Of a stretch of 64,000 nucleotides of DNA, positions 62,236 to 64,000 are shown one piece after another. Each line of letters starts with the position of its first letter. The first letter of the stretch is position 1. The DNA lies in contig CAZGIX010000001.1 in assembly GCA_964525785.1 (NCBI GenBank), positions 1-64,000 of the forward strand, written 5' to 3'. Origin of the DNA: JAQBDA01 sp964525785 (GTDB lineage: Bacteria > Chloroflexota > Anaerolineae > Anaerolineales > UBA4823). Both the position numbers and the translations under genes were made by a program. The notes under the pieces were generated by a model that ran no database searches, was not told the DNA's origin, and saw only the letters and a program-made list of their open reading frames with translations.

Positions 62236-63519
62236 TTACACCATGAACGTCAGGGCATTGGCGGCTGCCCATGCGAGAAGAATGGCTACCGGACCCACTG
62301 CAATGCGTAGCAAGGGGGTGCCGGTGGCTTCGTTGATCATTGCCAATCCGGCAACGCAAAGGAATCCATAGCCGGGCACCAGGTTTTCCGCTGCCAGCAT
62401 GCCGCCAACCAGGGTAGCTGCCTCCAACAAGCGCGTCATCGCCGTGCGCATGGTCCCGGCTGCCTTCACTAATCCAGGATAACGCTGCAGCAGGCTTCCC
62501 AGCAGGCCTAGTGCCAGCACCTCCACGCTCATTGCCAGGCCGCCCAGCAGTGCCGCACTCCAGGGCTGCGGAGCAGCCAGCCCGGCAGTCCAGGCGAAGC
62601 CCAATCCATCGGTGACAAATACTCCCGATGTCAGCACCGCCATGCCCTTGATGGGCGTGAAAGCCAGCGCCCGTGCCAGGCTGATGGCTAGGGCTGCGGT
62701 TCGTGAGCCACCGGATATTGCCAGCAGCGATTGTGGTCCTTCGACCAGCGCCAGATGCTGGGCAGCCAGGCCGTAAAGCATACCCAAAATGGCAATCAGC
62801 GGCAGCCGGCGGCGCAGCCGCTTGAACTGGGCTTCGAAATGCAGCTCATTACCTGGAAGATTTGGTCGGCGTTCGCGTAAGGCTGCCAGGGTGACGAAAA
62901 GCAGCCCGCACGCCAGAGCCCAGACATCCGGCTGTACCAGCCCAAGCCAATCGGCAGCCAGCCGCGTCAGCAGGATGCCCACAAATGCCAGCGCTCCGGT
63001 GCGCAGCCCGTATTGATAAGCAAGCCCGATAGCCGGGAAAGCGGCAAAGCTGAAGACAACCGGCTGACTGAATGCTAACCGGGTGGCGTCCAGCGGCACG
63101 GGCAGCTGCCCTGCCAGGTAATTGAAGCCCTGCAGTCCGAGCATCAGCAGCGCGCCATATAATGCACCTGCTCCGCCGGCACCCACTTGACCCAGCCGGG
63201 TTTTCCAGCCCTGGACATGTTCGGGCATGTTATGGCTGGCGAACCAGATGCCGATCAGGTCTGCTCCCAGCCATAGAGCGTGTATAAGTAAAATGCCAGA
63301 CGCCAGCGAGACAGGCAGTGCGAAAGCGATCAGCAGGCCAATGCTCAGCTTGAAAGAAGTTGAAGCCAACTGGCGAGGCAGCATACGACCAGCCGCCACC
63401 TCGGGCAGCATGGCACGCAAACCATCATGGTAAACTGCAATACCGCGGTTTGCCAGCCATGCGCCCAGCGCGCCTGCTGCAGCAGTGATGACGACCGGAA
63501 TCCAGGAAATTGCAGACAA
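62236..63519 (-). CDS. yhfT: YhfT-like polytopic membrane protein
   Basis: 427 residues with about ten to twelve transmembrane helices. Diagnostic YhfT features: an N-terminal helix followed by R-G-I-A-V-Y-H-D-G-L-R-A-M-L-P, QPVVFSFAAFPAIGLAYQYG, GSRTAALAISLARALAFTPIKG and a final GFLCVAGLAMINEATGTPLLRIAVGPVA. The start must be TTG 63519, which gives the E. coli protein length. As the only transporter-like gene in the operon it is the probable importer or exporter of the pathway's substrate. Confidence 0.87.
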   Translation of the reverse strand: MSAISWIPVVITAAAGALGAWLANRGIAVYHDGLRAMLPEVAAGRMLPRQLASTSFKLSIGLLIAFALPVSLASGILLIHALWLGADLIGIWFASHNMPEHVQGWKTRLGQVGAGGAGALYGALLMLGLQGFNYLAGQLPVPLDATRLAFSQPVVFSFAAFPAIGLAYQYGLRTGALAFVGILLTRLAADWLGLVQPDVWALACGLLFVTLAALRERRPNLPGNELHFEAQFKRLRRRLPLIAILGMLYGLAAQHLALVEGPQSLLAISGGSRTAALAISLARALAFTPIKGMAVLTSGVFVTDGLGFAWTAGLAAPQPWSAALLGGLAMSVEVLALGLLGSLLQRYPGLVKAAGTMRTAMTRLLEAATLVGGMLAAENLVPGYGFLCVAGLAMINEATGTPLLRIAVGPVAILLAWAAANALTFMV

Positions 63520-63526
63520 TAAGATA

Positions 63527-63919
63527 CTAAGATCCCTGCTCTCTATTGCCCGCCTCTCGATGGTGAGCCAGGATGGCTGTGATCAGCATAGGCACCGTGC
63601 TGTCGATATGGTCCACCGTAAATCCGAAAGCCAGCTTCCCGCTGGCAACCGCGGCTTGTATCTCGGCTTCTTTCGGCACACTCCCGATCATGCTGGCGGT
63701 AAAGCATCGGTCATACCCGAGGATAGCGATCGCCATCGCCAGCGCACCGCCCGCCCCGGTGGCACAGGCGCCGAAATAGTAGTCTGCCCGGCCCTGGGAG
63801 ACTTCAGTGGCGCCTGTGATGTCGATTGCCTCGTGTACAGAAACCCTCTCGCCGCCCAGGCCAGACGCCAGGCGGCAGATCTCATTGGTGCACAATCCAG
63901 ACACTACGATGCGGATCAT
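63527..63919 (-). CDS. yhfU: YhfU-like DUF2620 protein
   Basis: 130 residues of DUF2620, matching E. coli YhfU: IRIVVSGL start, GRADYYFGACATGAGGALAMAIAILGYDRCFT and KLAFGFTVDHIDSTVPMLITAIL. A small alpha/beta protein with a glycine-rich ACATGAGGA loop that could bind a nucleotide or phosphate. Its ATG overlaps the stop of the upstream PRD gene (ATGA) and it precedes yhfT by 7 nt. Probably a soluble partner of YhfT. Confidence 0.88.
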   Translation of the reverse strand: MIRIVVSGLCTNEICRLASGLGGERVSVHEAIDITGATEVSQGRADYYFGACATGAGGALAMAIAILGYDRCFTASMIGSVPKEAEIQAAVASGKLAFGFTVDHIDSTVPMLITAILAHHREAGNREQGS

Positions 63920-64000
63920 CGATCCTCCGGGATGGATGGGTTGGCTGGCTCGGTCCGGTTTTCCACTGCCAGGGCGATGCGGGCCAAGTGCAGGGCGACG
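63916..64000 (-). CDS. C-terminal fragment of a PRD-type regulator (YhfY-like), truncated by the window edge
   Basis: An open frame on the minus strand runs into the window end and stops with TGA at 63918-63916, overlapping the yhfU start. It reads VALHLARIALAVENRTEP near the edge, which fits the end of a PTS-regulation domain (conserved H-L-x-x-x-x). Only 28 codons are visible, so the PRD call leans on operon context (yhfY in E. coli is a PRD protein). Confidence 0.5.
   Translation of the reverse strand, partial: VALHLARIALAVENRTEPANPSIPEDR

Noticed and set aside
1..64000. CRISPR arrays, prophage, insertion sequences or tRNA genes
   Set aside because: No repeat-spacer pattern, transposase or integrase, or tRNA cloverleaf was seen on either strand by eye.

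Overview
The window most resembles a chromosome segment of an uncultured or little-studied Chloroflexota (Anaerolineae-like) bacterium. This rests on overall gene flavour (an ECF sigma factor paired with a small membrane protein, AAA ATPase plus FHA/GAF/cyclase, large alpha-2-macroglobulin lipoprotein, mixed housekeeping genes in short operons), not on a marker comparison. No phage, insertion sequence, CRISPR array or rRNA/tRNA gene was found. The one RNA gene is tmRNA.

Layout. 0.1-6.2 kb: glutaredoxin-like protein, heme A synthase, LigA, an AONS/KBL-type PLP enzyme and an RlmI-type rRNA methyltransferase, closed by a bidirectional terminator facing ssrA (6.2-6.6 kb). 6.7-12.6 kb: an ECF sigma factor with an elaborate leader, a membrane partner, a cupin protein, an esterase, CysS, and two consecutive CooC/AcsF-type nickel-insertase ATPases, which imply a CO dehydrogenase/acetyl-CoA synthase elsewhere. 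12.7-16.8 kb (minus): PanB, an unrecognised 421-residue protein, and a Leu/Val/Glu-dehydrogenase fused to two CBS domains. 16.9-22.6 kb (minus): hypothetical, RDD protein, phosphoesterase, thiolase and a secreted cyanophycinase-fold protein that has lost its catalytic triad. 22.8-31.3 kb (minus): a 1961-residue thioester alpha-2-macroglobulin lipoprotein and a GH31 alpha-glucosidase. 31.4-34.4 kb: divergent AAA ATPase and FHA-GAF-class III cyclase.

34.5-41.2 kb (minus): an AttEFGH-like export module (ATPase, GNAT-like protein, double FtsX permease, AttH/CrtC-type lipocalin) behind an aldo/keto reductase. 41.3-49.7 kb (minus): a seven-gene run joining an O-antigen-ligase-like protein, a cellulose-synthase-like GT2, a sugar ABC importer (binding protein and two permeases) and an HPr-kinase-like/nucleotidyltransferase pair. 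Divergent from it are two GT4 glycosyltransferases. 51.9-56.9 kb: MBL hydrolase, a membrane protein, and an ADP-forming acyl-CoA synthetase/GNAT fusion.

57.2-64.0 kb (minus): the most interesting block. It is a remodelled version of the enigmatic E. coli yhf operon (PRD protein fragment, YhfU, YhfT, YhfS, YhfX, YhfW) in a tightly coupled run, with no phosphotriesterase (Php/YhfV) between YhfU and YhfW and with an MttB-superfamily corrinoid-type methyltransferase at the downstream end. This suggests an uncharacterised uptake/catabolic pathway for a (possibly N-methylated) amino compound. The CooC genes are consistent with methyl groups entering a Wood-Ljungdahl route, but that link is inference.
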